Shown piece after piece: positions 45,550 through 54,498 of a DNA stretch of 64,000 nucleotides (position 1 is the first letter of the stretch; every line of letters starts with the position of its first letter). The DNA is from Accumulibacter sp. (GTDB taxonomy: Bacteria; Pseudomonadota; Gammaproteobacteria; Burkholderiales; Rhodocyclaceae): NCBI RefSeq assembly GCF_023806625.1, contig NZ_JAMTDX010000008.1, positions 124,001 to 188,000 on the forward strand. The letters run 5' to 3'. The position numbers were made by a program, and so were the translations under genes. The notes under the pieces are model-generated. The model ran no database searches. It was not told the origin of the DNA and was given only the letters and a program-made list of their open reading frames with translations.

Positions 45550-47645
45550 CCACCGACACCCCGTACGACAATCCGCTGCTCGACTTCTCGGGCCTGCCCC
45601 GCTTTTCAGCGCTGGCGCCGACCCACGTCCGGCCGGCGATCGCCGAACTCCTCAGCCGCTGTCGTGGCCTTGTCAAGCGCCTGACCCCGGACGAAGTGCC
45701 CGCTACCTGGGCCGACTTTGCCGGACCTCTCGGCGACGGTCTCGAGCAGCTGTCGCGCGCGTGGGGAACGGTCGCTCATCTGCATGCGGTCAACGACATC
45801 CCCGACTGGCGCGACGCGTACAACGCGATGCTCCCCGAAGTTGCGCGTTTCTACGCCGAGGTCGGGCAGAATCTCGCGCTCTTCGCAAAATATCGCGCGC
45901 TTGCCGGCAGCGACGAGTACCACCGGCTCAGTGACCAGCAGCGACGAGTCGTCGAGCATGAATTGCGCGACTTCCGCCTCGGCGGCGCCGAATTGGCGGA
46001 CGAGGTCAAACCTCGTTTCCAAGAGCTGATCGAGGAACTGGCGCGTCTCTCGGCCAAATTCGCGGAAAACCTTCTCGACGCGACCAACGCTTTCGCAGAG
46101 CGGGTCACCGACGAGTCCGAACTGACCGGCCTGCCCGACGACGCCCGTCAGGCGGCGCGCCAGGCCGCCGGGAGGGACGGCCTGGACGGCTGGAAGTTCA
46201 CCCTGCACATGCCGTCATACCTCCCGGTGATGCAGTACGCGGACAGTCGGCGCCTGCGCGCGGCGATGTACCGTGCCTACGCGACCCGAGCTTCGGAATT
46301 CGGCGCCCCGGAATTCGACAATACGCCGCTGATCCGCAGGATTCTCGAACTCCGTCGCGAACAGGCCCGGATGCTCGGCTACCCGCACTTCGCCTCCCTC
46401 TCGCTGGTCCCGAAAATGGCCGAGTCGGTCGACCAGGTTCTCGACTTCCTGCGCGACCTCGCGCGCCGCGCACGCCCTTTCGCCGAGAAGGACGTCGCCG
46501 AACTGCGCGAGTTCGCGAGCAGCGAACTGAACATCGACAACCTCGAGGCGTGGGACGTGGCCTACGCATCCGAAAAGCTCCTGCAGGCGCGCTACGCCTT
46601 CTCGGAAAACGAGGTCAAGCAATACTTCACCGAGGACAAGGTCCTCGCCGGACTGTTCAAGCTGATCGAGACGCTGTTCGACGTACGCATCTCCGAGGAC
46701 CAGGCGAGCACCTGGCATGACGATGTGCGCTTCTTCCGCATCGACAGGCCGGGCGGCGAGCTCGTCGGCCAGTTCTATGTCGATCTCTACGCGCGGGAAA
46801 GCAAGCGCGGGGGCGCGTGGATGGACGAAGCCAGGGGTCGCCGCAGGCTTCGTGAAAGGCTTCCGGCAAGCACCGGCCCGACTGCCCAGACGCCGGTGGC
46901 TTACCTGAACTGCAATTTCTCGCCTCCCGTGGCCGGACGCGACGGGCGATCGCGTCCGGCGACCTTCACTCATGAAGAGGTGGTCACGCTGTTCCACGAG
47001 ACCGGCCACGGGCTGCACCATCTGCTGACGCGAGTCGACGAACTCGCCGTCGCCGGCATCCACGGCGTCGAATGGGACGCCGTCGAGTTGCCGTCGCAGT
47101 TCATGGAGAACTACTGCTGGGAATGGAGCGTCGTCGAGGGAATGAGCGCGCATGTCGACAACCGCGCGCCCCTGCCGCGGCAACTGTTCGACCGGATGCT
47201 CGCCGCGAGGAACTTCCAGAGCGGCATGCAAACGCTGCGCCAGGTCGAGTTCGCGCTTTTCGACCTGCTGCTGCACAGTGGCTTCGACCCGGCGAGTGAG
47301 CGGAGCGTGCTCGACCTGCTCGACGAGGTTCGGCGCGAGGTCGCGGTCATCGTTCCACCCGATTGGCACCGCTTTCCGAACGGATTTGCGCACATTTTCG
47401 CGGGCGGCTACGCGGCCGGCTATTATAGTTATAAATGGGCGGAGGTTCTGTCAGCCGACTGTTACGCCGCTTTCGAAGAGGCGGGCAGTCCCTTCGACCC
47501 GAGTACCGGACAGCGCTTCCTCAGCGAGATCCTGTCGATGGGCGGGAGTCGACCGGCGCTCGACAGCTTCCGGGCCTTCCGCGGCCGGGAGCCACAGGTC
47601 GATGCTCTGCTCCGGCATAGTGGAATGACTGCTGCGCCGGGCTAA
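45546..47645 (+). CDS. prlC: Oligopeptidase A, M3 family metallopeptidase
   Basis: 699 residues. Zinc motif FHETGHGLHH (HETGH at 484-488) with the downstream Glu in GVEWDAVELPSQFMENY, and C-terminal Tyr/His loop in GGYAAGYYSYKWAEVL. Cytoplasmic; degrades signal peptides and small oligopeptides. The ATG at 45546 is overlapped with the DUF2189 stop; longer in-frame upstream sequence is not used. Confidence 0.97.
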   Translation: MTTDTPYDNPLLDFSGLPRFSALAPTHVRPAIAELLSRCRGLVKRLTPDEVPATWADFAGPLGDGLEQLSRAWGTVAHLHAVNDIPDWRDAYNAMLPEVARFYAEVGQNLALFAKYRALAGSDEYHRLSDQQRRVVEHELRDFRLGGAELADEVKPRFQELIEELARLSAKFAENLLDATNAFAERVTDESELTGLPDDARQAARQAAGRDGLDGWKFTLHMPSYLPVMQYADSRRLRAAMYRAYATRASEFGAPEFDNTPLIRRILELRREQARMLGYPHFASLSLVPKMAESVDQVLDFLRDLARRARPFAEKDVAELREFASSELNIDNLEAWDVAYASEKLLQARYAFSENEVKQYFTEDKVLAGLFKLIETLFDVRISEDQASTWHDDVRFFRIDRPGGELVGQFYVDLYARESKRGGAWMDEARGRRRLRERLPASTGPTAQTPVAYLNCNFSPPVAGRDGRSRPATFTHEEVVTLFHETGHGLHHLLTRVDELAVAGIHGVEWDAVELPSQFMENYCWEWSVVEGMSAHVDNRAPLPRQLFDRMLAARNFQSGMQTLRQVEFALFDLLLHSGFDPASERSVLDLLDEVRREVAVIVPPDWHRFPNGFAHIFAGGYAAGYYSYKWAEVLSADCYAAFEEAGSPFDPSTGQRFLSEILSMGGSRPALDSFRAFRGREPQVDALLRHSGMTAAPG

Positions 47646-47762
47646 GCGGCTACCGAGACACCGTCGGACGCGGAACGACGCGGGCTGTCTTGTTCGCCAA
47701 ACCGCATCCGGATGCCTGGCAGAGGCGATCCGGTCTTTCGTCCTGCTCAGAGGAGACCACAG

Positions 47763-48284
47763 GTGCTCGCCGAAAAGCTCAAGCTTCCCGCCTGTTTCAT
47801 CGCCGCGCTCGTCACCTGCACGACGGCGGACGCCGAAACGACCTACCGCTGGGTCGATCCGCTCACCGGCACCACCGTCCTCTCCGACCTGCCGCCACCT
47901 CCCGGAGCGAAGCAGGTCAGCCGCATCACGACCACGAGCAGCCAGAGCAGCGAGCGCCCCATCCCCTACGCCGTGCGCCGGGCGAGTGAGAAGTACCCCG
48001 TCGTGCTCTACACGTCGGTCAACTGCGCGGTCGGCTGCAGCGAGGGACGATCCCTGCTCGACGGCCGAGGCGTGCCGTTCACCGAGAAGGTGCTCAACAA
48101 CCCCGCGGAGCTTGCCGAACTCACTCGCGATCTCGGAAAGGAGGTCAGCATTCCGGCGATCCAGGTCGGCCGACAGCACGAGATGGGTTTCGACAAAGCA
48201 TCGTGGAACGCGCTGCTCGACGCTGCCGGGTATCCCGAAGCAGCTTCCGCAGCCGGCGAGAGGCGGGCCAAGGCGGAGCGCTGA
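47763..48284 (+). CDS. Exported DUF4124 / glutaredoxin-like fusion protein
   Basis: 173 residues. Signal peptide (about 1-25), a DUF4124 domain (TTYRWVDPLTGTTVLSDLPPPP) and a C-terminal glutaredoxin-like domain (PVVLYTSVNC to AIQVGRQHEMGFD). The redox loop reads NCAVGC, a CxxxC spacing instead of the CxxC of normal glutaredoxins, so enzymatic thiol exchange is uncertain. GTG at 47763 has GAGGAG eight bases before. 118 bases after prlC; DUF4124 proteins are frequent in betaproteobacteria and mostly unstudied. Confidence 0.8.
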   Translation: MLAEKLKLPACFIAALVTCTTADAETTYRWVDPLTGTTVLSDLPPPPGAKQVSRITTTSSQSSERPIPYAVRRASEKYPVVLYTSVNCAVGCSEGRSLLDGRGVPFTEKVLNNPAELAELTRDLGKEVSIPAIQVGRQHEMGFDKASWNALLDAAGYPEAASAAGERRAKAER

Positions 48285-48348
48285 AGCCGGTCAACCCGCC
48301 CTTCATGCTGCGCCTGCCCGCCTGCGCCAGAGGAACTCCGCCCGCGAC

Positions 48349-49149
48349 TTACTGAACCTTCGCCTTCTCGCGGAGCTCCATGACGAATCTCTGCAACTGC
48401 TCCTGCTGCAGGCGCTGCGCGAGCTGTGGCTTGATCTGCTCGAAAGTCGGCGGAGTCAGTGGGCGAGTGTCCTCGAGCAGGATCACGTGAAAGCCGAAGT
48501 CGGTCTTCACCGGGGTCTCGGTGTACTTGCCCTTGGCCAGACCGCCGACGGCATCGGCAAAGGGCTTCACGTAGGCAGCCGTGCTGCTCCATCCAAGATC
48601 ACCGCCCTTGTCGCGCGAGCCAGGATCCTTCGACTGCTTGGCCAGTTCGTCGAACTTCGCTCCCCGCTTGAGGTTGACGATGATCGCCTTGGCCTCGTCT
48701 TCCTGCTCGACGAGGATGTGGCGGACCTTGTATTCGGTCGTCCCCATCTGGCTCTTCACGCGGTCATAGGCCGTCCTGAGTTGTTCGTCGCTGATCGGGT
48801 GCTTGCGAATGAATTCCTGGACGAAAGCGCGGATGAAGACCGCCTGGCGGGCCAGATCGGCCTGCGCGGCGACCTCGGGCTTCTTGTCCAGCCCGAGCTT
48901 CTTCGCTTCCTGGACGAGCAGTTCGCGACGGATCAGTTCCTCGCGAACGGCATTCTTCAGTTCCGGACTGTCGGGCGCGCCCTGAGCCTTCTGCTCGGCC
49001 ATGAACGCATTGGCCAGATTCTGCGAGATGGCGACGCCGTTCACCGTGGCCACCGCCCCGCCGCTCGCGCCTTTCTCGGCAGAAACGGCGGGCAGCGAAA
49101 GGAGGCTGCAGACCAGCAGAGCGCTGGCCATTCGCGAGAGATTGTGCAT
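48349..49149 (-). CDS. Parvulin-type peptidyl-prolyl isomerase
   Basis: 266 residues. Signal peptide (about 1-24), SurA/PrsA-like helical domain (30-130), then a rotamase domain with YKVRHILVEQEDEAKAI, AKQSKDPGSRDKGGDLGW and VKTDFGFHVILLED. Folds periplasmic or outer-membrane proteins. Follows bolA by 51 bases in the common yciB-yciI-bolA-PPIase order. Confidence 0.94.
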   Translation of the reverse strand: MHNLSRMASALLVCSLLSLPAVSAEKGASGGAVATVNGVAISQNLANAFMAEQKAQGAPDSPELKNAVREELIRRELLVQEAKKLGLDKKPEVAAQADLARQAVFIRAFVQEFIRKHPISDEQLRTAYDRVKSQMGTTEYKVRHILVEQEDEAKAIIVNLKRGAKFDELAKQSKDPGSRDKGGDLGWSSTAAYVKPFADAVGGLAKGKYTETPVKTDFGFHVILLEDTRPLTPPTFEQIKPQLAQRLQQEQLQRFVMELREKAKVQ

Positions 49150-49200
49150 GTCAGGTTTTCCTTTTCTGCGTGGGGGTTGATCAGGGATGGAAACGGTCTC

Positions 49201-49521
49201 TCAGGCAACAGCGCCGGAGCGCTCCGGTGCTGCTTCCGTACCGGTTGGCGCCTGGATGCTCAACGCGTGGATGCGTGTGTGCAGGAGGTCACCGAGCGCG
49301 TCGTGAACCAGGCGGTGACGAGCCACGCGCGACAGTCCGACGAATTCAGCGGAAGCGATCAGCAGCCGATAATGCCGCCCGCCGCCTCTTGCGCCGGGAT
49401 GGCCGGCATGCCGTGCCGAATCGTCGACCAGCTCGAGGCGGGTCGGCTGAAGGACCGCCAGTCGCTGGCGAATCGCCGCCTCGAGCTGCGCCGGGTCGGA
49501 ATCCGTAGACGACTGGGTCAC
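49201..49521 (-). CDS. bolA: BolA family protein
   Basis: 106 residues. Fold of BolA: helix [50 protein letters not shown] and ALSIQAPTG. The conserved His for Fe-S sharing with monothiol glutaredoxin is in [10 protein letters not shown]. Start is GTG at 49521, overlapped with the yciI stop (GTGA). Involved in Fe-S cluster handling and stress morphology. Confidence 0.92.
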   Translation of the reverse strand: MTQSSTDSDPAQLEAAIRQRLAVLQPTRLELVDDSARHAGHPGARGGGRHYRLLIASAEFVGLSRVARHRLVHDALGDLLHTRIHALSIQAPTGTEAAPERSGAVA

Positions 49522-49820
49522 GCCGGCAGAACCTTCCTGAACGGTCTGACCGTCACCGCAGCATAAACGCCGGCAGCCACATACGGATCGGCTTCGGCCC
49601 AGCCTTGCGCGGCATCGAGCGAAGCGAACTCGGCAACGATCAGGCTTCCCGTAAAGCCGGCCGGCCCCGGATCGGGAGAGTCGATCGCTGGAAATGGCCC
49701 GGCGAGCAGCAGGCGTCCCTGATCCTGCAGTGCCCTGAGGCGCTCGAGGTGCGCCGGCCGGGCGGCGAGGCGCTCGGCCAGCGACCCCGCACGATCCTCT
49801 CCGATGATCGCGTAGAACAT
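49518..49820 (-). CDS. yciI: YciI family protein
   Basis: 100 residues. Matches the YciI pattern: [57 protein letters not shown]. Ferredoxin-like dimer of unknown enzymic role. The ATG at 49820 overlaps the yciB stop (TGATG). Confidence 0.95.
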   Translation of the reverse strand: MFYAIIGEDRAGSLAERLAARPAHLERLRALQDQGRLLLAGPFPAIDSPDPGPAGFTGSLIVAEFASLDAAQGWAEADPYVAAGVYAAVTVRPFRKVLPA

Positions 49821-50353
49821 CACTTGTTGTCCTCGAGGTGACGCGACAGCAGCAGACCCTGCGCAATGACGAAGACGAGCATCAGTCCCATGCCCCCAAA
49901 GAGCTTGAAGTTGACCCAGTCGTCCGTCGAGAAGTTGAACGCGACGACCAGATTAGCCAGCCCCATGAAGGTGAAGAAGCCGATCCAAGACCAGTTGAGC
50001 CGGTTCCAGGCGACTTCGGGAAGGTCCATCTGCCCGGCGAGCATCGAGCGGATCAGGTTCTTCCTGAGGAAGACCATGCCGCCGAGCAAAGCGGCCGCGA
50101 AGGCCCAGTAGAGCACCGTGGGCTTCCACTTGATGAACGCCTCGTCGTGCAACAGCAGCGTCATGCCCCCGAAAACGGTCACGATCACCAGACTCACCCA
50201 GAGCATCCTGTCGATCTTCTGCCGGCGAAGCCACAGCCAGCCGACCTGCGCGAAAGTAGCGGCGATCGTCACCGCCGTCGCGACCATGATGTCGGCGAGC
50301 TTGTAGGCAATGAAGAACAGAATGACCGGAAACAGGTCGAAAAGAAATTTCAT
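49820..50353 (-). CDS. yciB: Septation protein A / intracellular septation family (YciB)
   Basis: 177 residues with five membrane spans. Starts [19 protein letters not shown] as in YciB and has [19 protein letters not shown] near the end. Inner membrane protein affecting envelope integrity and division. First gene of the yciB-yciI-bolA-PPIase run. Confidence 0.95.
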   Translation of the reverse strand: MKFLFDLFPVILFFIAYKLADIMVATAVTIAATFAQVGWLWLRRQKIDRMLWVSLVIVTVFGGMTLLLHDEAFIKWKPTVLYWAFAAALLGGMVFLRKNLIRSMLAGQMDLPEVAWNRLNWSWIGFFTFMGLANLVVAFNFSTDDWVNFKLFGGMGLMLVFVIAQGLLLSRHLEDNK

Positions 50354-50486
50354 GATCGCCAGTGTCGGATAATCGCGTGATTATGGCCGATTTCGTCTCC
50401 CACTGTCCATGTGGCGGGCAGTCGTTGCCATGTGGCTTGGGGGTCGGCGGCGACACCCCGCGCACCAGGCGAAACCAAAGCCGCGG

Positions 50487-51434
50487 TCAGTCGAGCTTCC
50501 GCCAGCTCGCGTCGGGATTGAAGCGGGTCATCCGCCGAGCGACGGCCTCGCTGGCCGGGCCGAGGTTCTTCTGGTAGATGGTCCCGTCGTGACTGACGAT
50601 GAAGCTCATCACGCCGGATACACCGTACCGTGCCGGATAGGCGAGAACGGCGAAGCCACCGATCAGACGGTCACCGACGAGATAGTCGTAGGCCCCACCG
50701 GGCGCGTCCTTGCCCTGCGCCGTCAGAATCCGGTAGCGATAGCCGTGATACGCAGCTGGCTCGTTGCCAGCTGCACGAGCAGCGTATCCCTCACGCGCCG
50801 CGGCGCCGACCAGTGGCCCGAGCGGACTCGGCCGCTCGCCTTCGGCGACGGGCCAGTACAGGCCGTCGCGCTGGCCCGTGCTCGAGATGAAACGCCGGGC
50901 GTAATCGTACGATCCGTTGCCGTCGAGGTCGCCGGCCGCATACTCGCGCTGGGCATCGACGACGGCCAGCAGCGTCTGGATGGTGTCGAGCTCGTTGCGG
51001 CCGATTCGCCGGTTGAGGATCTCGTCCTTTCCGGCAGCCGAGTCGAAACGCCAGCGCTCTCCGTTGCGCACCAGCGGAGCCGGGAAAGGCCAGCCGTCGT
51101 CGCCGACGAGCAGGATCGCGCGGCCATCCGATACTTCGCTGATCGTGTGCTTCCGGTCGTAAGCAGCAAGAAACCGCTCCCAGTCACGACGGTCGATGAC
51201 CGGATCACCGCTCGACAACCAGCTTCTCGACGCGGTCCCGAGCACCCCGACGAGGGCCTTGAGGTCCTCGGCGCGCACCGCTTCGGCCAGCGCCTGCGCC
51301 GCGTCGCCGGGAGTCGCGTAGCCCGGCTGCGCGACGGTCCGGGCTGCCGCTGCGGGCGACGCGGCAGCGACCGTGGGTACCGCCGAAACCAGCAGGGCGG
51401 CGGCCAGTGTTCCGATGAGAAACTTGCAGTTCAT
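50487..51434 (-). CDS. DUF2950 domain exported protein
   Basis: 315 residues. Signal peptide (about 1-24), then the DUF2950 pattern: ATPGDAAQALAEAVRAEDL, AVVDAQREYAAGDLDGNG, GYRYRILTAQG, GGFAVLAYPARYGVSGVMSFIVS and TRFNPDASW. These proteins are commonly encoded next to DUF3300, as here (36 bases). Function unknown; probably envelope. Confidence 0.92.
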   Translation of the reverse strand: MNCKFLIGTLAAALLVSAVPTVAAASPAAAARTVAQPGYATPGDAAQALAEAVRAEDLKALVGVLGTASRSWLSSGDPVIDRRDWERFLAAYDRKHTISEVSDGRAILLVGDDGWPFPAPLVRNGERWRFDSAAGKDEILNRRIGRNELDTIQTLLAVVDAQREYAAGDLDGNGSYDYARRFISSTGQRDGLYWPVAEGERPSPLGPLVGAAAREGYAARAAGNEPAAYHGYRYRILTAQGKDAPGGAYDYLVGDRLIGGFAVLAYPARYGVSGVMSFIVSHDGTIYQKNLGPASEAVARRMTRFNPDASWRKLD

Positions 51435-51470
51435 GTCCTCTACTCCGCGGAAAGGGGGAAACAGTCGACT

Positions 51471-52814
51471 CTAGCGCCCGCGGCCACCGCCACCGCGGAA
51501 GCCACCGCCGCCAGCGGCACCACCAGCGCGACCGCCACCACCGGCAAAGCCCGCCTGCGGCCCCCCTCCACGACCACCCATGTCAGCCCGGCTGGAACTA
51601 CCGCGCTGGCTGGCTTCTCGAGTCGCCGCGCCATGGCCCACCCCGGAAAAACCGCCACCGGCTGACCGGTCGGCGATCCCAGCGCCTCGCTGCTCACCGC
51701 GACCTTCGAAACGGCCTCCGCCCTCTCCTCGACCGCCGCCTTCGAAGCGGTCGCCCCCAGGCGCACCCGGCCCCCTTTCTCCAGCCTGCCCGCGCCGATC
51801 GGTTGCCGCGTCGCCCCGGCCCCGCCGATCGGCCTCCCGGACCCGATCGTCGATCTGCGCGCGATCCATGCCCTTGAGTTCGGAGCGCCCGGATTCGGCA
51901 CGGCCGCGAAAGTTCTCGCGCGCCTGCGCGGCCTGCAAATCGCCGCCGCGGTTGTACTGCCTCGCGACGTTCTGATCGCGATAGGCGACGCCGCGGCGAT
52001 GATCGACGTTGTGCGTCCAGTTGCTGTTGCTGATGTTGGTCCGGTTGAACGAGTTGTAACGATTGACGTTGACGTTCACGTCGCTGTGGCCCCAGCCCCA
52101 GTTCATGGCGCCCCAGATCGCCGCTCCGACGACGGCGCCGGTGGCAAAGGCGAGGCCAGGGGGATAGACGTAAGCCGGCGGATAGACCGCGTAGGGAGGC
52201 ACGGGATACCACCAGCTTCCATACACCACCGCCGGGTTGTAGGTCGGCACGTACACCACCTCGGGTTTGGGCGACTCGATCACGTAGATCTTCTCGCTAC
52301 CCTGCGCCCGTGTCGTCACCACCTGCTGCTCGGTGGTCTTGAGATTCCCGGCGGCATCGGCCCTCGCGCGCAGACTCTGCACCGTGCTCATCACCTCCTG
52401 CTGCTGGGCGAGGAACGCGTCGCCCAACTTCTGCATCCAGTCGAGGTTGTCGTTCATCTGCTGCAGCACCTGCGGGACGGCGGTCAAGGCCTTGACCGCC
52501 GGATCCCACGACTGCTTGCTCATCGCCGTCTCCAGCGCACTGCCGGTGACCTTCGGGTTCGCCTTGACCCAACGCGCGGCCTCGACGACTTCGAGTGGGT
52601 ACGTCGAGGCCATCAGAATCTGCGCCAGCAGCGGATCGGGGTACAGCGCGATCGGCGCCAGGAGCCGGTCGAGGTCCTGCTGCGAGAAAGTGCTGGCTGA
52701 CCGGCTGGCGGCACCTTCCGCCGCAGCCACCGCCGGCTGCGGCGCAATGGCCGGCGACAAGGCAAGCACCAGTGCCATGAGCAAAGCTGCGGGACGCGAG
52801 CTTGTCGATTTCAT
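51471..52814 (-). CDS. DUF3300 domain exported protein with Gly/Arg-rich tail
   Basis: 447 residues. Signal peptide (about 1-30), DUF3300 core (FSQQDLDRLLAPIALYPDPL, ASTYPLEVVEAARWV, VYVPTYNPAVVYGSWWYP), one hydrophobic span (about 220-240), an Asn/Arg-rich stretch and a C-terminal low-complexity tail (from about 330) made of GG, RGG and GGRGEGG pieces ending GGGGRGR. ATG at 52814 follows AGAGGAT. Tail composition suggests a disordered nucleic-acid- or surface-binding segment; not tested by sequence. Confidence 0.9.
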   Translation of the reverse strand: MKSTSSRPAALLMALVLALSPAIAPQPAVAAAEGAASRSASTFSQQDLDRLLAPIALYPDPLLAQILMASTYPLEVVEAARWVKANPKVTGSALETAMSKQSWDPAVKALTAVPQVLQQMNDNLDWMQKLGDAFLAQQQEVMSTVQSLRARADAAGNLKTTEQQVVTTRAQGSEKIYVIESPKPEVVYVPTYNPAVVYGSWWYPVPPYAVYPPAYVYPPGLAFATGAVVGAAIWGAMNWGWGHSDVNVNVNRYNSFNRTNISNSNWTHNVDHRRGVAYRDQNVARQYNRGGDLQAAQARENFRGRAESGRSELKGMDRAQIDDRVREADRRGRGDAATDRRGQAGERGPGAPGGDRFEGGGRGEGGGRFEGRGEQRGAGIADRSAGGGFSGVGHGAATREASQRGSSSRADMGGRGGGPQAGFAGGGGRAGGAAGGGGFRGGGGRGR

Positions 52815-52997
52815 CGGGACATCCTCTGACGCGAGAAAAGTGGCCAATGGAGTGGCGGCCTGCGCGCCGGGAAGCGTGCGACTGAGGCCGCGGGGCGAAG
52901 ACCAGCATAATCGCTCGCTGGCACACTGACAAGTGGACGATCCTCGATCAACGCCGCGGCGCTCGCCCGCCGACCGTTCCTGAAGCGCGCGCGGCGC

Positions 52998-54311
52998 TCA
53001 TTCCTTTGGCCGCTTGTCGACGACCCGCCGCGCCTTGCCGAGCGAGCGCTCGATGCCGCCGATGTCGGCAATGCGCACCTCGGTCGAGATGCCGATGAAC
53101 GACTTGATGTGCCGCTGCAGCGTGTGCGCCAAGTATTCCTTGTCGACCGGCGGCAGGTAACGATACTCGCGCTTGAGCTCGACATTGACGGCCAGCGAAT
53201 CGAGATGGCCGTCGCGCCAGACCTCGATCAGGTAATGCGGCGACAGCTTCGGCTGCTTGAGGATCAGTTCCTCGATTTGCGATGGAAAGACATTCACGCC
53301 GCGAATGATCAACATGTCGTCCGAGCGCCCGGTGATCTTCTCGAGCCGGCGCATTGAACGCGCCGTCGGCGGCAGAAGGCGGGTCAGATCGCGTGTCCGG
53401 TAGCGGATCATCGGTAGCGCCTCCTTGGTCAGCGAGGTGAACACCAGTTCGCCGTGCGAACCCTCGGGCAGCACTTCACCGCTCACCGGGTCGATGATCT
53501 CCGGGTAGAAGTGATCCTCCCAGATCACCGGCCCATCCTTGCTTTCGATGCACTCGCAGGCCACCCCCGGGCCGATGATTTCCGACAGCCCGTAGAGATC
53601 TATGGCGTCGATGGCGAAGGCACCCTCGATCTCGAGTCGCATCTGCTGCGTCCATGGCTCGGCGCCCAAAAGGCCTGCGCGCAGGCGAGTCGACGCCGGG
53701 TCGATGCGCTGCCGCTTGAACTCGTCGGCGAGGTTCAGCAGGTACGACGGGGTGACCATGATGATGTCCGGCTGGAAGTCGGCGATCAGCTGCACCTGCT
53801 TTTCGGTCTGCCCGCCGGACATCGGAATCACTGTGCAGCCGAGCCGCTCGGCACCGTAATGGGCGCCGAGCCCGCCGGTGAACAGCCCGTAACCGTAGCC
53901 GATATGCACCATGTCGCCCGGTCGGCCGCCAGCCGCGTACAGTGAACGGGCCATCAGTACCGCCCAGGTGTCGATGTCGTTCTGCGTGTACCCGACGACG
54001 GTCGGCTGTCCAGTCGTTCCCGAAGACGCATGGACGCGGACGACCTTCTCGCGCGGCACCGCAAACATCCTGAACGGGTAGTTCTGCCGCAGATCGTCCT
54101 TGGTCGTGAAGGGGAACTTGCGCAGGTCGTCGAGGGTGCGCAGATCGTCCGGATGCACCCCGCGCGCTTCGAAGCTGCGCCGGTAGTGCGGCACGTTTTC
54201 GTAGGCCTGGCGCAGCGACCAGCGCAGCCGCTCGATCTGCAGCGCGCTGATCTCGTCACGGCTGGCTGTCTCGATCGGCTCGTAAGCCACTGCAACGTTC
54301 GCTGCACCCAT
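52998..54311 (-). CDS. paaK: Phenylacetate-CoA ligase
   Basis: 437 residues, the standard length. Adenylate-forming enzyme: HASSGTTGQPTVVGYT (ATP loop), YGLSEIIGPGVACE, and the C-terminal hinge in KITGRSDDMLIIRGVNVFPSQIEE. Makes phenylacetyl-CoA from phenylacetate, ATP and CoA. ATG at 54311 follows AAGGGGAT; the frame is open for 185 codons further but without homology. No other paa gene is adjacent, so it may serve aryl-acid scavenging or another aromatic CoA route. Confidence 0.95.
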   Translation of the reverse strand: MGAANVAVAYEPIETASRDEISALQIERLRWSLRQAYENVPHYRRSFEARGVHPDDLRTLDDLRKFPFTTKDDLRQNYPFRMFAVPREKVVRVHASSGTTGQPTVVGYTQNDIDTWAVLMARSLYAAGGRPGDMVHIGYGYGLFTGGLGAHYGAERLGCTVIPMSGGQTEKQVQLIADFQPDIIMVTPSYLLNLADEFKRQRIDPASTRLRAGLLGAEPWTQQMRLEIEGAFAIDAIDLYGLSEIIGPGVACECIESKDGPVIWEDHFYPEIIDPVSGEVLPEGSHGELVFTSLTKEALPMIRYRTRDLTRLLPPTARSMRRLEKITGRSDDMLIIRGVNVFPSQIEELILKQPKLSPHYLIEVWRDGHLDSLAVNVELKREYRYLPPVDKEYLAHTLQRHIKSFIGISTEVRIADIGGIERSLGKARRVVDKRPKE

Positions 54312-54498
54312 CTCGCGGATCCCCTTGCTGGAAAAAGTCGGAACCCTAGTACATGCGCGGATATCTTTCAACAAGCAGGCACTCTCCCGGCCACCTTTTT
54401 TTGGGCGGCGACGATCGCCTGGCGCTCCCCTGGAAATATCTGCCCGTCCGGCGCGGTAATCGGTTAGCCTGCGCAATCGGAGATCACGCTCGAAGTCG

